This document shows positions 44,600-53,880 of a DNA stretch of 64,000 bases, piece by piece (position 1 is the stretch's first letter; every line of letters starts with the position of its first letter). The stretch comes from Allopusillimonas soli. GTDB lineage: Bacteria > Pseudomonadota > Gammaproteobacteria > Burkholderiales > Burkholderiaceae_B. The DNA lies in contig NZ_SDQC01000001.1 of assembly GCF_004153445.1 (NCBI RefSeq), positions 1-64,000 on the forward strand, given 5' to 3'. The translations under genes and the position numbers were made by a program. The notes below the pieces were generated by a model. It was given only the letters and a program-made list of their open reading frames with translations, searched no databases and was not told the origin of the DNA.

Positions 44600-45145
44600 T
44601 TATAGCCGTATAAAGTGTTCGCGGTAATGTTTGAGCTCGTCTATGGACTCATAGATATCCGCAAGCGCCTCATGCTTGCTCTGCTTGACGAAGCTGCGGT
44701 ATACCTCGGGCTTCCAGCGCAGCGAAAGCTCCTTGAGGGTGCTGACATCCAGATTGCGGTAGTGGAAAAACGCCTCGAGCCGGGGCATGTACTTGACCAT
44801 GAACCGCCGATCCTGGCTTATGGTGTTGCCGCACAAGGGCGATTTTCCCGCCGGCACATAGGCGGAAAGAAAATCCAGCAATCGGGCTTCGGCCTCGGCC
44901 TCGGTCAGGGTGGATGCACGCACCTTGTCGATGAGGCCGCTCTTGCTGTGGGTGGATGTGTTCCATTTGTCCATGGCGTCGAGCAGCGCATCACGCTGAT
45001 GAATAACAAGTACCGGACCTTCGGCCACAAACGAGAGATCTGCCTCGGTGACAACCACCGCCACTTCGATAATGCGTTCTTTTTCTGGGTCCAGACCGGT
45101 CATTTCCATATCCAGCCAGACCAGACGCTGGTCATTCACCGCCAT
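44600..45145 (-). CDS. orn: Oligoribonuclease
   Basis: 181 residues from ATG 45145 ([20 protein letters not shown]). DEDDh exonuclease: DMEMTGL (first Asp/Glu), the middle [15 protein letters not shown] aspartate, and the final [11 protein letters not shown] histidine and aspartate. It degrades 2-5 base RNA fragments and pGpG. Divergent from the M48 protease gene with about 45 bases between, and convergent with paaX. Confidence 0.97.
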   Translation of the reverse strand: MAVNDQRLVWLDMEMTGLDPEKERIIEVAVVVTEADLSFVAEGPVLVIHQRDALLDAMDKWNTSTHSKSGLIDKVRASTLTEAEAEARLLDFLSAYVPAGKSPLCGNTISQDRRFMVKYMPRLEAFFHYRNLDVSTLKELSLRWKPEVYRSFVKQSKHEALADIYESIDELKHYREHFIRL

Positions 45146-45190
45146 ATAATTCTTCCTTAAAAGAGTCATTTTCGCATACCGCGCCATTCC

Positions 45191-46435
45191 ATGTTCACTG
45201 TACTGTTTTCCCTCTTCCTCCTGGCCGACATTCTGCTGCGCCTCTGGCTGGCCGCGCGCCAGATACGGCACGTGCGCCTGCACCGCGACCAGGTACCCGG
45301 TGCATTCGCCGACCGCATCCGGCTGTACAGCCATCAACGCGCCGCCAATTACACCGTGGACAAAATGCAGTTCTCCATGATCGAACGCATTGTCGACGCC
45401 GCCGTGCTCGTGATGCTGACCTTCATGGGCGGGCTTCAGGTGCTCGATTTTCAGCTGGGCCGCCTCATCGACAACGAAATGCTGCGCCAGTTGGCCCTGC
45501 TCGGCGCCGTACTGGCTATCATGGGCCTGACAGGCCTGCCGTTTTCAATCTGGCGCAAGTTCAAGCTGGAGGCGCGCTATGGCTTTAATCGGGTGACACC
45601 TGCTCTGTTTATGCAGGACACGCTCAAGGGTCTCGCATTGGCGCTGATCCTGGGCACACCCTTGGCCGCCTGTGTGCTCTGGATCATGGGCAGCGCCGGG
45701 CCGTCGTGGGTATGGTGGGCCTGGGCGGCCTGGGTGGTGTTCAATTTCCTGGTGATATGGCTGTTCCCCTCGGTCATCGCGCCCATGTTCAACCGCTTCA
45801 CGCCGCTGGCCAATCCGGAGATCTCGGCGCGCATCCACGCGCTGGCCAAGCGCTGCGGCTTCGCCCTGGGCGGGCTTTTTGTCATGGATGGCTCGCGCCG
45901 TTCGGCTCACGGCAACGCCTACTTCACGGGCTTTGGCAAGACCCGGCGTATTGTGTTCTTCGATACGCTGCTGTCACGCCTGGACGTCGATGAAATCGAA
46001 GCAGTGCTGGCGCATGAGCTGGGCCATTTCCATCACAAGCACATCGTTCGCCGCATGGTGGTCAGTTTCGCGGCCGCCCTGGTTTTCTTCCTGGCGCTGG
46101 GCTGGCTGTCGCAGCAGGTCTGGTTCTACACTGGTCTGGGCGTCATCCCCCAGCTGGGCCGCCCCAACGATGCACTGGCGCTGGTGCTCATGTTCCTGGC
46201 CATGCCCGTGTTCACCTTCTGGATCACGCCTCTGGCGAGCTGGCTGTCGCGCCGCGATGAGTTCCAGGCCGACCGTTATGCAGCCAGCCAGTGTCCGCCC
46301 GAGAAATTGGTGTCCGCGCTGGTGAAGCTGTACGATGACAACGCCGCCACATTGACGCCCGATCCAGTACACTCTGCTTTCTACGACAGCCATCCTCCCG
46401 CCGTGTTGCGCATACAAAACCTGAAGCATGGATAA
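45191..46435 (+). CDS. M48 family (Ste24/CAAX-type) membrane metalloprotease
   Basis: 414 residues with about seven membrane helices. The zinc motif HELGH (in [14 protein letters not shown]) and the distal glutamate in [11 protein letters not shown] are present. The N-terminal domain with [15 protein letters not shown] matches the bacterial Ste24 homologues (peptidase_M48_N), not the shorter HtpX. Bacterial members are thought to act in membrane-protein quality control; substrates are unknown. Its last eight bases overlap rsgA. Confidence 0.9.
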   Translation: MFTVLFSLFLLADILLRLWLAARQIRHVRLHRDQVPGAFADRIRLYSHQRAANYTVDKMQFSMIERIVDAAVLVMLTFMGGLQVLDFQLGRLIDNEMLRQLALLGAVLAIMGLTGLPFSIWRKFKLEARYGFNRVTPALFMQDTLKGLALALILGTPLAACVLWIMGSAGPSWVWWAWAAWVVFNFLVIWLFPSVIAPMFNRFTPLANPEISARIHALAKRCGFALGGLFVMDGSRRSAHGNAYFTGFGKTRRIVFFDTLLSRLDVDEIEAVLAHELGHFHHKHIVRRMVVSFAAALVFFLALGWLSQQVWFYTGLGVIPQLGRPNDALALVLMFLAMPVFTFWITPLASWLSRRDEFQADRYAASQCPPEKLVSALVKLYDDNAATLTPDPVHSAFYDSHPPAVLRIQNLKHG

Positions 46436-47333
46436 ACGCATGCCCCTCCAGGGGCGCATTGTCGCCGCCCATGGCCGCCACTATACGGTGGAGATGCCAG
46501 ACGGCGCGTTGCTCAAGTGCTTCCCGCGCGGCAAGAAGTCGGAAGCCGCTGTGGGCGACAAGGTGGAAGTTGCGGTACACGGCAACGACGAAGGCGTGAT
46601 CCACCGCATTCTGGCGCGCCGGAACCTGCTGTACCGTTCCGACGACATGCGTGTCAAGCAGTTTGCCGCCAATGTCGATCAATTGCTTATCGTCATCGCG
46701 CCCGAGCCTCCGTTTTCCGACGATCTGCTGGGCCGTGCGCTGGTAGCCGCACGGGCCATAGACCTGAAAGCCACGATCGTGCTCAACAAGGCCGATCTGG
46801 GCGACGTGTTTGAGCAGGCCCGCGCCCGCCTGCAGGCCCTGGAAACGGCCGACACGCCCGTGGTGAGCGTTAGCGCGCTGTCGCCTCAAAACACCCGTGA
46901 CACGCTCATGCCCCTGATAGCACATCAATGCAGCCTGCTGCTGGGTCAAAGCGCCATGGGCAAGTCCACCTTGCTCAATGCCCTGGTTCCTGATGCCCGC
47001 GCGGCCACGCAAGCGCATTCGCAGGCACTGGGCGCCGGACGGCACACCACCACCAGCACCCGCCTGTACCATCTGCCTGATGGCCAGGGCGACCTCATCG
47101 ATTCGCCCGGCTTCCAGGCGTTCGGCCTGCTTCATCTTGAGCGCGAGGACATCGTGCGCGGGTTTCCAGAGTTCGAACAAGCGGTGAGGGAGTGCCGCTT
47201 CTACAATTGCAGCCACCGCCATGAGCCGGGCTGCGGCGTACTGGCTGCGGTCGAGCGCGGAGAGATTTCGCCGGAGCGCCATGCGCTCTATATGCGAATT
47301 CTGTCTGAGAACGAAGGGCAGCGACGCTATTGA
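46428..47333 (+). CDS. rsgA: Ribosome small subunit-dependent GTPase RsgA
   Basis: 301 residues. OB-fold N-domain (GRIVAAHGRHYTVEMPDG), then a circularly permuted GTPase with G4 NKADL before G1 GQSAMGKSTLLNAL and G3 DSPGFQAFGL, and a C-terminal zinc site from CRFYNCSHRHEPGC. It helps late maturation of the 30S subunit. Overlap with the protease gene suggests coupling. Convergent with the Nudix gene, 19 bases apart. Confidence 0.95.
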   Translation: MDKRMPLQGRIVAAHGRHYTVEMPDGALLKCFPRGKKSEAAVGDKVEVAVHGNDEGVIHRILARRNLLYRSDDMRVKQFAANVDQLLIVIAPEPPFSDDLLGRALVAARAIDLKATIVLNKADLGDVFEQARARLQALETADTPVVSVSALSPQNTRDTLMPLIAHQCSLLLGQSAMGKSTLLNALVPDARAATQAHSQALGAGRHTTTSTRLYHLPDGQGDLIDSPGFQAFGLLHLEREDIVRGFPEFEQAVRECRFYNCSHRHEPGCGVLAAVERGEISPERHALYMRILSENEGQRRY

Positions 47334-47352
47334 CCGGTAGCCGCCGGCGCGC

Positions 47353-48117
47353 TTACCGCGGCCTCGCGGCCGGTTTTCGATCCGTCTCGCCCAGCGTCAG
47401 CTCAGCGGCAGCCAGATAATGATAGAAATTGCGAATGAGGGCGGCCGTGGCCCCCCATATGAAATGAGACTGCCAGGTAATGGAAAAATAAAACCGGTGC
47501 CCTCCCCCAGGCAGCGACGCGCGATGCAGGCGATGGCGTCGGGTGTCCATCAAGACCGAGAGCGGCACCTCGAAAACCTCGGCCACCTCTGACGGATCCG
47601 GCGCCAGGGTATAGCCTGGCAAAATAACGCCGATGACGGGCTTCATGGTGAATCGCGTGGAGGTCAGAAAGGCGGGTTGGGTGCCTATAAGCTGAATGAA
47701 TTCCGCACCCACGCCAATTTCCTCGTGGGTTTCACGCAATGCGGCGGCAATGACGTCTTTATCGGTGGGCTCGATGCGGCCACCCGGAAAGCTGACCTGT
47801 CCGGCATGATTGCTGAGATGAGAGGCGCGCTCGGTAAACAGGACATGCAGGCCATCCTGCCGCTGCAGCAAGGGGAAAAATACGGCTGCCTGGCGCAGGT
47901 CTTTGCCACGCATGGCATCAGCCTGGAAGGAGCGAGAAAATAGCGGCTCTACATTCCAGTCTATGGTGCAGCCAAAGGCAGCTCGGATGAAATCCAGCTG
48001 CAAACTCTGGGAAAGCAATGGAGGAAGGGTTTCAGCCGGAACGACAGGCTGCTGCTGCGGATCGAAACCCGATGACGCCAAAAGCGTGCGTCGAGGAGGA
48101 GATAGACTGTCCGGCAT
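47353..48117 (-). CDS. Nudix hydrolase, CoA pyrophosphatase type
   Basis: 254 residues from ATG 48117 with GGGA upstream; a GTG at 48126 is an alternative. The Nudix box is complete: GGRIEPTDKDVIAAALRE then THEEIGV, preceded by the UPF0035 signature VLFTERASHLSNHAGQVSFP that marks CoA pyrophosphatases (NudL). It would split CoA or acyl-CoA into 4'-phosphopantetheine and 3',5'-ADP. It lies after the rplS terminator, so it probably has its own expression signal or depends on read-through. Confidence 0.9.
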   Translation of the reverse strand: MPDSLSPPRRTLLASSGFDPQQQPVVPAETLPPLLSQSLQLDFIRAAFGCTIDWNVEPLFSRSFQADAMRGKDLRQAAVFFPLLQRQDGLHVLFTERASHLSNHAGQVSFPGGRIEPTDKDVIAAALRETHEEIGVGAEFIQLIGTQPAFLTSTRFTMKPVIGVILPGYTLAPDPSEVAEVFEVPLSVLMDTRRHRLHRASLPGGGHRFYFSITWQSHFIWGATAALIRNFYHYLAAAELTLGETDRKPAARPR

Positions 48118-48135
48118 GTGTCCCACAAAGACAAA

Positions 48136-48153
48136 GGCACCCGACCGGGTGCC
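48136..48153 (-). terminator. Terminator of rplS
   Basis: GGCACCC (48136-48142) and GGGTGCC (48147-48153) form a seven-base stem with a four-base loop, about 30 bases after the rplS stop on the minus strand, followed by TTTGTCTTTG. It lies just before the start of the Nudix gene. Confidence 0.75.
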
Positions 48154-48183
48154 TTATTGCCTGCCGAGCAGGGAAACCGCTGA

Positions 48184-48567
48184 TCAGGCAGCGGTTTTGG
48201 CCGACTTGCGAACCAGTTTTTCCTTGATGCGGGCAGCCTTACCCGAGCGGCTACGCAGATAGTACAGTTTAGCACGGCGCACATCGCCACGGCGCTTGAC
48301 TTCGATGCTGGCGATCTGGGGCGAGTAAAGCTGGAATGTACGCTCGACGGCTTCACCAGAGGAAATCTTGCGAACAATGAATGAGGAGTTCAGGCCGCGA
48401 TTGCGCTTGGCAATGACGACACCTTCATAGGCCTGCACACGCTTGCGGCTGCCTTCAACCACATTGACATTGACGATAACGGTATCGCCGGGGTTGAATT
48501 CAGGGGTGGATTTGCCTTCGGTAAGACGGGCAATTTCCTCTTTTTCGAGGGTTTCGATGAGATTCAC
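48184..48567 (-). CDS. rplS: 50S ribosomal protein L19
   Basis: 127 residues from a GTG at 48567, which has GGAG six bases upstream and gives the family start [15 protein letters not shown]; an ATG at 48585 has no ribosome site and adds six residues. Conserved [31 protein letters not shown] and [22 protein letters not shown]19 sits at the subunit interface. In most proteobacteria it ends the rpsP-rimM-trmD-rplS operon; here none of those genes precede it, and it has its own promoter at 48685-48713. Confidence 0.96.
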   Translation of the reverse strand: MNLIETLEKEEIARLTEGKSTPEFNPGDTVIVNVNVVEGSRKRVQAYEGVVIAKRNRGLNSSFIVRKISSGEAVERTFQLYSPQIASIEVKRRGDVRRAKLYYLRSRSGKAARIKEKLVRKSAKTAA

Positions 48568-48684
48568 AGTGGACTCCAGGTTCATCGTATTCGGGTTTTA
48601 TAACGCGGCAAATTGCCTTGAATTTTGCGCAGTGACGACAAGCCCTGCGCCAACCCGCCAGAGGATGAGTTAGCAAAGCCTTAA

Positions 48685-48713
48685 ATTATACAGCGAACAC
48701 CACTTTGTGAAAA
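48685..48713 (-). promoter_or_regulatory. Sigma70 promoter of rplS
   Basis: TTTTCA (48713-48708), 17 bases, TATAAT (48690-48685) on the minus strand. The start would be near 48678, giving a leader of about 110 bases to the GTG. Confidence 0.6.
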
Positions 48714-48781
48714 GCTGCATCTTGCGGCTGCAAGCATGGCACCCTGGCTTGGCCAGCTTGCGCACACACTGCGCATGGGCA

Positions 48782-48973
48782 TCAAAAGCCACTGGCGACC
48801 CCAAGCCACATAAGCCCCGGAATGGTAGCCCCCCAGGCCAGCACCAGGCAGACATCGACCACCATGGCGCCACGAGAAAGCCCGGGATTGCCACGCGGGC
48901 GCCCACCCTGCCCCTTGCGTGCCGGGAAAGGCCATTTGGCGGGGGTGTTGCTGGATACGGCGGAAGTTTTCAT
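48782..48973 (-). CDS. Candidate small single-helix membrane protein, possibly SOS-controlled
   Basis: 63 residues from ATG 48973, with GAGG about seven bases upstream. Residues 1-36 are basic and proline/glycine-rich (MKTSAVSSNTPAKWPFPARK, then GRPRGNPGLSRG); residues 37-62 form one hydrophobic helix (VVDVCLVLAWGATIPGLMWL). The layout (ribosome site, short leader, promoter region) is coherent. I do not recognise the protein. The upstream tandem boxes of LexA type suggest damage-induced expression, as for small SOS membrane toxins such as TisB, but no sequence likeness to TisB is claimed. It could also be a chance reading frame. Confidence 0.5.
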   Translation of the reverse strand: MKTSAVSSNTPAKWPFPARKGQGGRPRGNPGLSRGAMVVDVCLVLAWGATIPGLMWLGVASGF

Positions 48974-48991
48974 GATGAGCCTCGCGATAAA

Positions 48992-49029
48992 CAGTGTTTG
49001 TATAAACAGTACTGTATATAACAACAGCT
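48992..49029 (-). promoter_or_regulatory. Two tandem LexA-like boxes
   Basis: Box 1, plus strand 49010-49029, contains CTGT-N8-ACAG exactly and matches 15 of 20 bases of the E. coli LexA consensus. Box 2, read on the minus strand over 49011-48992, is CTGT-N8-ACAC and also matches 15 of 20. They abut, sharing two bases. A -10-like TATACA (49004-48999) lies inside box 2, 25 bases before the small ORF. Confidence 0.5.
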
Positions 49030-49091
49030 TCGTTTGCAAGGCTTTTTTTAGCTGTGTGGATCGCAGGCAGGATGACGGCCATGAATGAAAA

Positions 49092-49132
49092 CACCCCAGA
49101 AGGTTGGAGATTGATGTCCAACTTCTGGGGTG
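49092..49132 (-). terminator. Terminator of the peroxiredoxin gene
   Basis: CACCCCAGAAG plus TTGGA (92-108 of this hundred, one bulged G) pairs with TCCAA plus CTTCTGGGGTG (49117-49132): 16 pairs with an eight-base loop. On the minus strand the tail is TTTTCATT. The stem sequence also resembles terminal repeats of some IS3-family elements. Confidence 0.65.
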
Positions 49133-49261
49133 CAGCGCATTCCAGCCCTGGGGACCTGGACTTGATTTTCGTCCGTCCAGGTGTGTCGCCAGCGCCCTCG
49201 CGGGGCGCGGCAAGCCCGGAAGGCAGGCGCGCCAGCGCGCTCCGCCCTGGGGGGAAACACG

Positions 49262-49903
49262 TTAGTTATTGGGCTGAGGCGTGATGCGCAGGTAGGGACG
49301 CACCTCCTTGTAGCCCTTGGGGAACTTGGTTTTAAGCTCGGCTTCGTCGGTGATGGAAGGAACGATGATGACGTCTTCGCCAGCCTTCCAGTTCACGGGC
49401 GTGGCCACGCTGTAGTTGTCGGTAAGCTGCAAGGAATCCAGCACGCGCAGAATCTCGTCAAAGTTACGGCCGGTGCTGGCGGGGTAGGTAATGATCAGGC
49501 GCACCTTCTTCTTCGGGTCGATAATGAACACCGAACGCACCGTGGCAGTGCTGCTGGCGTTCGGATGGATCATGTCGTACAGGTCAGCGACCTTGTGGTC
49601 CGCATCGGCCAGGATGGGATACTCGACCTTGCAGTTTTGCGTGTCGTTGATATCGTTGATCCAGTTGCGGTGCGACTCGGCATCATCCACCGACACGGCA
49701 ATGACCTTGGCATTGCGTTTGGCGAATTCGCCGGCGGAAATGGCGGTGTAGCCCAGTTCAGTGGTGCAGACGGGGGTGAAATCGGCGGGGTGCGAGAACA
49801 ATACGCCCCAGCTGTCTCCAAGGAAATCGTAGAAGCGGATTTTCCCGATGGAGGAATCCTGCTCGAAATCAGGGGCGGTGTCGCCCAAGCGCAATGTCGT
49901 CAT
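49262..49903 (-). CDS. 1-Cys peroxiredoxin (Prx6 type)
   Basis: 213 residues, the Prx6 length. The peroxidatic cysteine is in SHPADFTPVCTTELG; the C-terminal domain with YPASTGRNFDEILRVLDSLQ and PVNWKAGEDVIIVPS is the Prx6 hallmark. There is no resolving cysteine in the 2-Cys position, though one more cysteine occurs in TQNCKVEYP. It reduces hydrogen peroxide and organic peroxides in the cytoplasm. Single gene with its own terminator and 95 bases from the acyl-CoA dehydrogenase upstream. Confidence 0.95.
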   Translation of the reverse strand: MTTLRLGDTAPDFEQDSSIGKIRFYDFLGDSWGVLFSHPADFTPVCTTELGYTAISAGEFAKRNAKVIAVSVDDAESHRNWINDINDTQNCKVEYPILADADHKVADLYDMIHPNASSTATVRSVFIIDPKKKVRLIITYPASTGRNFDEILRVLDSLQLTDNYSVATPVNWKAGEDVIIVPSITDEAELKTKFPKGYKEVRPYLRITPQPNN

Positions 49904-49998
49904 GGCTGCTCTCTTCTAAGAAATGATGAACAAAAAGCGATTTGCCATATATTGTGTCAGCATAAACAGGGCATTGGAAATATGATTTACATATAACC

Positions 49999-51822
49999 TT
50001 ATGTCGCCAGGGCGCTGGCTGCATAGCGGTTCGCCAGTTCTCCTTCGACGATGCTTGCACACAGGGCACCGGCGCGCGGCAGGATATACGCGGCATAGAA
50101 CACGCAGGTGGCAAACTTCTGTTCGTGAAAGCCAGTGGCGTCGCCTTTTTGGGTGTGCGCCTGGCAGGCCAGCGACGCCCGCGCCATCTGCCAGCCCGCA
50201 TGCGCCACGCCCGCAAGCTTCAGATACGGCACGCTGCCCGTGAAAACCCCACGCAAGCCATCGCGGGCGTGCTCAAGAATATAACGCGTGGCTTTTTCAT
50301 AAGCATCCGTGGCCGCGTCCAACTGCCGCGCGATGAGCGCCAGGCCATCGGCGTTCTGGCCGGCGCCCGCGGCCGCCTCATCAACCTGCCGGGCAGTGGC
50401 CCGCATATCGGCAGCAAGCTGGCTGGCGACCTTGCCGCCGTCGCGCAATACCTTGCGGCCGACGAAATCGTTGGCCTGAATGGCGGTGGTGCCTTCGTAA
50501 ATAGGCAGGATGCGCGCATCGCGGTAGTACTGGGCAGCCCCGGTTTCCTCAATAAAACCCATGCCGCCATGCACCTGCAGGCCCAGCGTGGCCACCTCCA
50601 CCGACAGTTCTGTGGAAAATCCCTTCACCACCGGCACCAGGTACTCGTACATGGCCTTGTTGCGGCTACGTTCCTGTTGATCTGGATGATGCCGGGACAC
50701 ATCGTTGGCGGCAGCGGCAACGTACGCCAGAGACCGTGCGCCTTCCGTCAAGGCCTTCATGGTCATGAGCATGCGCTGCACATCCGGATGGTTGACGATG
50801 GCGACGGGACCGTCGGACCCTTCCAGCGCCTGCCCCTGCAGACGTTCACGGGCATACTCAAGCGCGTGCTGCAGGGCACGCTCGGACACCGCCACCCCCT
50901 GTATCCCCACGGCGAAACGGGCGGCGTTCATCATGATGAACATGTACTCCAGCCCGCGGTTTTCCTCGCCGACGAGATAGCCGACAGCGCCCTCGCCCAC
51001 TTCTCCCTTGCCGGAGCCATAGAGCAGCACGGCAGTGGGGCTGCCGTGGATGCCCAGCTTGTGCTCCAGCGAGGCGCACCACACGTCGTTGCGCGCACCC
51101 GTGCTGCCATCGTCGTTTACAAGAAACTTGGGCACAATGAAAAGGGAGATACCCTTGACGCCCTTAGGTGCGTCAGGCGTGCGCGCCAACACCAGATGAA
51201 CGATGTTCTCCGCCATGTCGTGTTCGCCGTAGGTAATGAATATTTTCTGGCCGGACAGGCGATAGCTGCCGTCGTCTTGGCGTACCGCGCGCGTAGCCAC
51301 CTGGGCCAGATCAGAACCGGCCTGCGGCTCGGTCAGATTCATGGTGCCCGTCCAGCGCCCCTGGAGCATGGGCGGAATATAGCGTTGCTGCTGGGCCTCG
51401 GTACCCACGGCAGTAAGCGCCTCGATGACGCCATCCGTGAGCAGGGGGCACAGCGCGAAGGCGAGGTTGGCAGCATTGAGGTTTTCGCCGGCACTGGCGC
51501 CCACAAGCTTGGGCAACCCTTGCCCGCCTATGGACTGTTCGTGCAGCAAGCCTTGCCAGCCGCCATTGGCAAACTCGCCAAAGGCCGCCTTGAAGCCCGG
51601 CGAGGTCTTGACTGCGCCATCGGCCCATTGGGCCGGCTGTGTATCGCCCACACGGTTGAGCGGGGCAATGGCCTGCTCCACGAAACGGGCATTCTCCTCC
51701 AGCACGGCCTCAACCAGGTCGGGAGACAGCTCTTCGAAGCCCGGCAACTGCAAAAGTGCTTCCAGGCCGGCCAGTTCGTTCATGACAAAGCGGATATCCT
51801 GCAGGGGTACGCGATAGTTCAC
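49999..51822 (-). CDS. Large acyl-CoA dehydrogenase (DmdC-like, about 600 residues)
   Basis: 607 residues from a GTG at 51822 (MNYRVPLQDIRFVMNELAG), with GGAG five bases upstream; nothing upstream of it in frame resembles the family. Core motifs: MNLTEPQAGSDLAQV, ITYGEHDMAENIVHLVLAR, QVHGGMGFIEETGAAQYYRD and the catalytic ILPIYEGTTAIQAND. The extra C-terminal helical domain (about 460-600) is shared with 3-methylmercaptopropionyl-CoA dehydrogenases and VLCAD-like enzymes. It oxidises an acyl-CoA and passes electrons to ETF, which is encoded immediately upstream. Substrate unknown. Confidence 0.9.
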   Translation of the reverse strand: MNYRVPLQDIRFVMNELAGLEALLQLPGFEELSPDLVEAVLEENARFVEQAIAPLNRVGDTQPAQWADGAVKTSPGFKAAFGEFANGGWQGLLHEQSIGGQGLPKLVGASAGENLNAANLAFALCPLLTDGVIEALTAVGTEAQQQRYIPPMLQGRWTGTMNLTEPQAGSDLAQVATRAVRQDDGSYRLSGQKIFITYGEHDMAENIVHLVLARTPDAPKGVKGISLFIVPKFLVNDDGSTGARNDVWCASLEHKLGIHGSPTAVLLYGSGKGEVGEGAVGYLVGEENRGLEYMFIMMNAARFAVGIQGVAVSERALQHALEYARERLQGQALEGSDGPVAIVNHPDVQRMLMTMKALTEGARSLAYVAAAANDVSRHHPDQQERSRNKAMYEYLVPVVKGFSTELSVEVATLGLQVHGGMGFIEETGAAQYYRDARILPIYEGTTAIQANDFVGRKVLRDGGKVASQLAADMRATARQVDEAAAGAGQNADGLALIARQLDAATDAYEKATRYILEHARDGLRGVFTGSVPYLKLAGVAHAGWQMARASLACQAHTQKGDATGFHEQKFATCVFYAAYILPRAGALCASIVEGELANRYAASALAT

Positions 51823-52147
51823 GATTGCTCCATGTAATTGTCGTTTTGTGGTGCGCGGGCGCCCACGCCTGCCGTTGCGGCCGGGCCGCCACGGCATGCC
51901 GTCCATGCATTTTGCCACACGAAAACGGCGCAGGCTGCATGGGCGGCGAAGGCCGCGGCAGGCATGACGGCGGACGCATCGCTCCGCGCCTGTCACGCCC
52001 TCGCACCTCGCGGTCTGTGACGCCTCGTGCTGCGCAAGTGCCATGACCGGCGACAGCCTTTAACCCGCTTTCGCCAACGAAAAGGCCCGCGGGCATCAAG
52101 CCGGCGGGCCGGGATGGCGCGGCGCCCGCAGGCACCGCCAGCGCGTG
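51823..52147. other. Intergenic region between etfA and acyl-CoA dehydrogenase
   Basis: 325 bases, GC-rich. It contains the etfA terminator at 52084-52110. I see no gene and no strong sigma70 promoter in the rest, although the dehydrogenase must be expressed from here or by read-through. Confidence 0.5.
52084..52110 (-). terminator. Terminator of etfA
   Basis: GGCCCGC-g-GGC (52084-52094) pairs with GCC-g-GCGGGCC (52100-52110): ten pairs, one mismatch, five-base loop. On the minus strand it is followed by TTTTCGTT. Confidence 0.75.
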
Positions 52148-53077
52148 CTACAGCGCCTGGACGAGTTCCGGCACAGCCTGGAACAGATCAGCCACCAGGC
52201 CGTAGTCGGCCACGCCGAAGATGGGCGCCTCGGCGTCCTTGTTGATGGCGACAATGACCTTGGAGTCTTTCATGCCGGCCAGATGCTGGATGGCGCCCGA
52301 AATACCGATCGCCACGTATAGCTGGGGCGCAACAATCTTGCCCGTCTGGCCTACCTGCCAGTCGTTGGGCGCATAGCCCGCATCGACAGCCGCGCGCGAA
52401 GCGCCCAGGGCCGCGCCCAGCTTGTCCGCCAAGGGGTCAAGCAGCTTGAAGTTCTCGGCGCTGCCCATACCACGCCCGCCGGATACAACCACCGCTGCAC
52501 CAGCCAGCTCGGGGCGGTCGCTCTTGGCGACTTCACGGCCCACAAAAGACGACAGGCCGGAGTCGGCAACGGCTTCGGCCTTGTCGATTGCGGCACTGCC
52601 GCCTTCGGCCGCCACCGCATCAAACGCTGTCGTGCGCACTGTGATGACCTTGATCGCGTCCGATGACTGGACCGTCGCGATGGCATTGCCCGCATAGATG
52701 GGCCGCTCGAAGGTGTCGGCCGACTCGACGCCGATGATGTCGGAAATCTGGGCGACATCAAGCGTGGCTGCCACGCGCGGCGCAACATTCTTGCCCGAGG
52801 CAGTGGCCGGGAAAAGGATATGGGAGTAATCCTTGGCCACAGCCAGCACCTGGGCGGCAATATTTTCCGCCAGGCTGTCGCCCAGTTGCGCGCCATCGGC
52901 CAGCAGCACCTTGGCCACGCCGGCGGCCTTGGCGGCCTGCTCCGCCACGGTGTCTGCGCCACTGCCCGCCACCAGCACATGGATATCGCCGCCGATCTTC
53001 TGAGCAGCCGCGATGGTGTTGAACGTGGCGCCCTTCAGCTCGGCATTGTCGTGTTCAGCAATTACCAATATCGTCAT
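52148..53077 (-). CDS. etfA: Electron transfer flavoprotein alpha subunit
   Basis: 309 residues. The FAD-binding C-terminal part is clear: [62 protein letters not shown] and [20 protein letters not shown]. With EtfB it accepts electrons from acyl-CoA dehydrogenases, including those in this window, and passes them to ETF-quinone oxidoreductase. Its ATG follows the etfB stop directly (TAA then ATG). Confidence 0.97.
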   Translation of the reverse strand: MTILVIAEHDNAELKGATFNTIAAAQKIGGDIHVLVAGSGADTVAEQAAKAAGVAKVLLADGAQLGDSLAENIAAQVLAVAKDYSHILFPATASGKNVAPRVAATLDVAQISDIIGVESADTFERPIYAGNAIATVQSSDAIKVITVRTTAFDAVAAEGGSAAIDKAEAVADSGLSSFVGREVAKSDRPELAGAAVVVSGGRGMGSAENFKLLDPLADKLGAALGASRAAVDAGYAPNDWQVGQTGKIVAPQLYVAIGISGAIQHLAGMKDSKVIVAINKDAEAPIFGVADYGLVADLFQAVPELVQAL

Positions 53078-53827
53078 TTAGATCACCTTCGCTTCATTCT
53101 TGAGTTTGTCGACCAGCGTGGCAACATCGGGAACGATGATGCCCGCCGAGCGCGCGGGCGGCTCCGCAACCTTGAGCGTCTTCAGGCGCGGTGCGACATC
53201 CACGCCCAGGTCGTCGGGCGTAAAGGTGTCCAATTGCTTTTTCTTGGCCTTCATGATGTTGGGCAAGGTGACATAGCGCGGCTCGTTCAGGCGCAGGTCG
53301 GTCGTGACGATGGCCGGCAGCTTGAGCGCAACCGTTTCCAGGCCGCCGTCGACCTCGCGGGTGACAGTGGCCTTGCCGTCGGCAACGTCGAGCTTGCTGG
53401 CGAAGGTGGCCTGGCCCCAACCCAGCAGCGCAGCCAGCATCTGGCCGGTCTGGTTGGCGTCGTCATCGATGGCCTGCTTGCCCAGAATGACCAGCTCAGG
53501 CTGTTCTTTGTCCACCACTGCCTTGAGCAGCTTGGCCACGGCCAGCGGCTGCAGCTCGGCGTCTGTCTGGACCAGGATGGCGCGATCGGCGCCGATGGCC
53601 ATGGCTGTGCGCAAGGTTTCCTGGCATTGGGTCACGCCGCAGGAGACAGCGACGACCTCGGTGACGGCACCCTTTTCCTTGAGACGGGTGGCTTCCTCGA
53701 CGGCAATTTCGTCAAAGGGATTCATGGACATTTTCACATTGGCGATGTCCACGCCACTTTGATCTGATTTCACGCGCACCTTGACGTTGTAGTCAACCAC
53801 GCGCTTGACGGGTACCAGCACCTTCAT
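53078..53827 (-). CDS. etfB: Electron transfer flavoprotein beta subunit
   Basis: 249 residues. [20 protein letters not shown] at the start, [20 protein letters not shown], and the AMP-binding [24 protein letters not shown] are conserved; the recognition loop around [15 protein letters not shown] docks on dehydrogenases. First gene of etfB-etfA. Confidence 0.97.
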   Translation of the reverse strand: MKVLVPVKRVVDYNVKVRVKSDQSGVDIANVKMSMNPFDEIAVEEATRLKEKGAVTEVVAVSCGVTQCQETLRTAMAIGADRAILVQTDAELQPLAVAKLLKAVVDKEQPELVILGKQAIDDDANQTGQMLAALLGWGQATFASKLDVADGKATVTREVDGGLETVALKLPAIVTTDLRLNEPRYVTLPNIMKAKKKQLDTFTPDDLGVDVAPRLKTLKVAEPPARSAGIIVPDVATLVDKLKNEAKVI

Positions 53828-53880
53828 CGAGCTTCCTCCGCGGAGATTTTAAGAAATGGCTAAATCACAAACCCTTGATT

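Larger units (their letters stand above)
48714..49261. other. Long gap between rplS promoter and peroxiredoxin gene
   Basis: 548 bases. It holds a candidate 63-codon membrane protein (48782-48973), two tandem LexA-like boxes (48992-49029), the peroxiredoxin terminator (49092-49132) and another inverted repeat, CCTGGAC with GTCCAGG, within 49150-49185. Neither trmD, rimM nor rpsP is present. Nothing else recognisable. Confidence 0.5.

Noticed and set aside
48681-49121. 146-codon minus-strand frame overlapping the small ORF
   Set aside because: No ribosome site, composition like an out-of-frame reading; the 63-codon frame fits the signals better.
52030-52043. TGGCAC followed by TTGC on the minus strand, resembling a sigma54 promoter
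   Set aside because: The spacing between the two parts is wrong (the TTGC follows directly), and no sigma54 activator site is visible.
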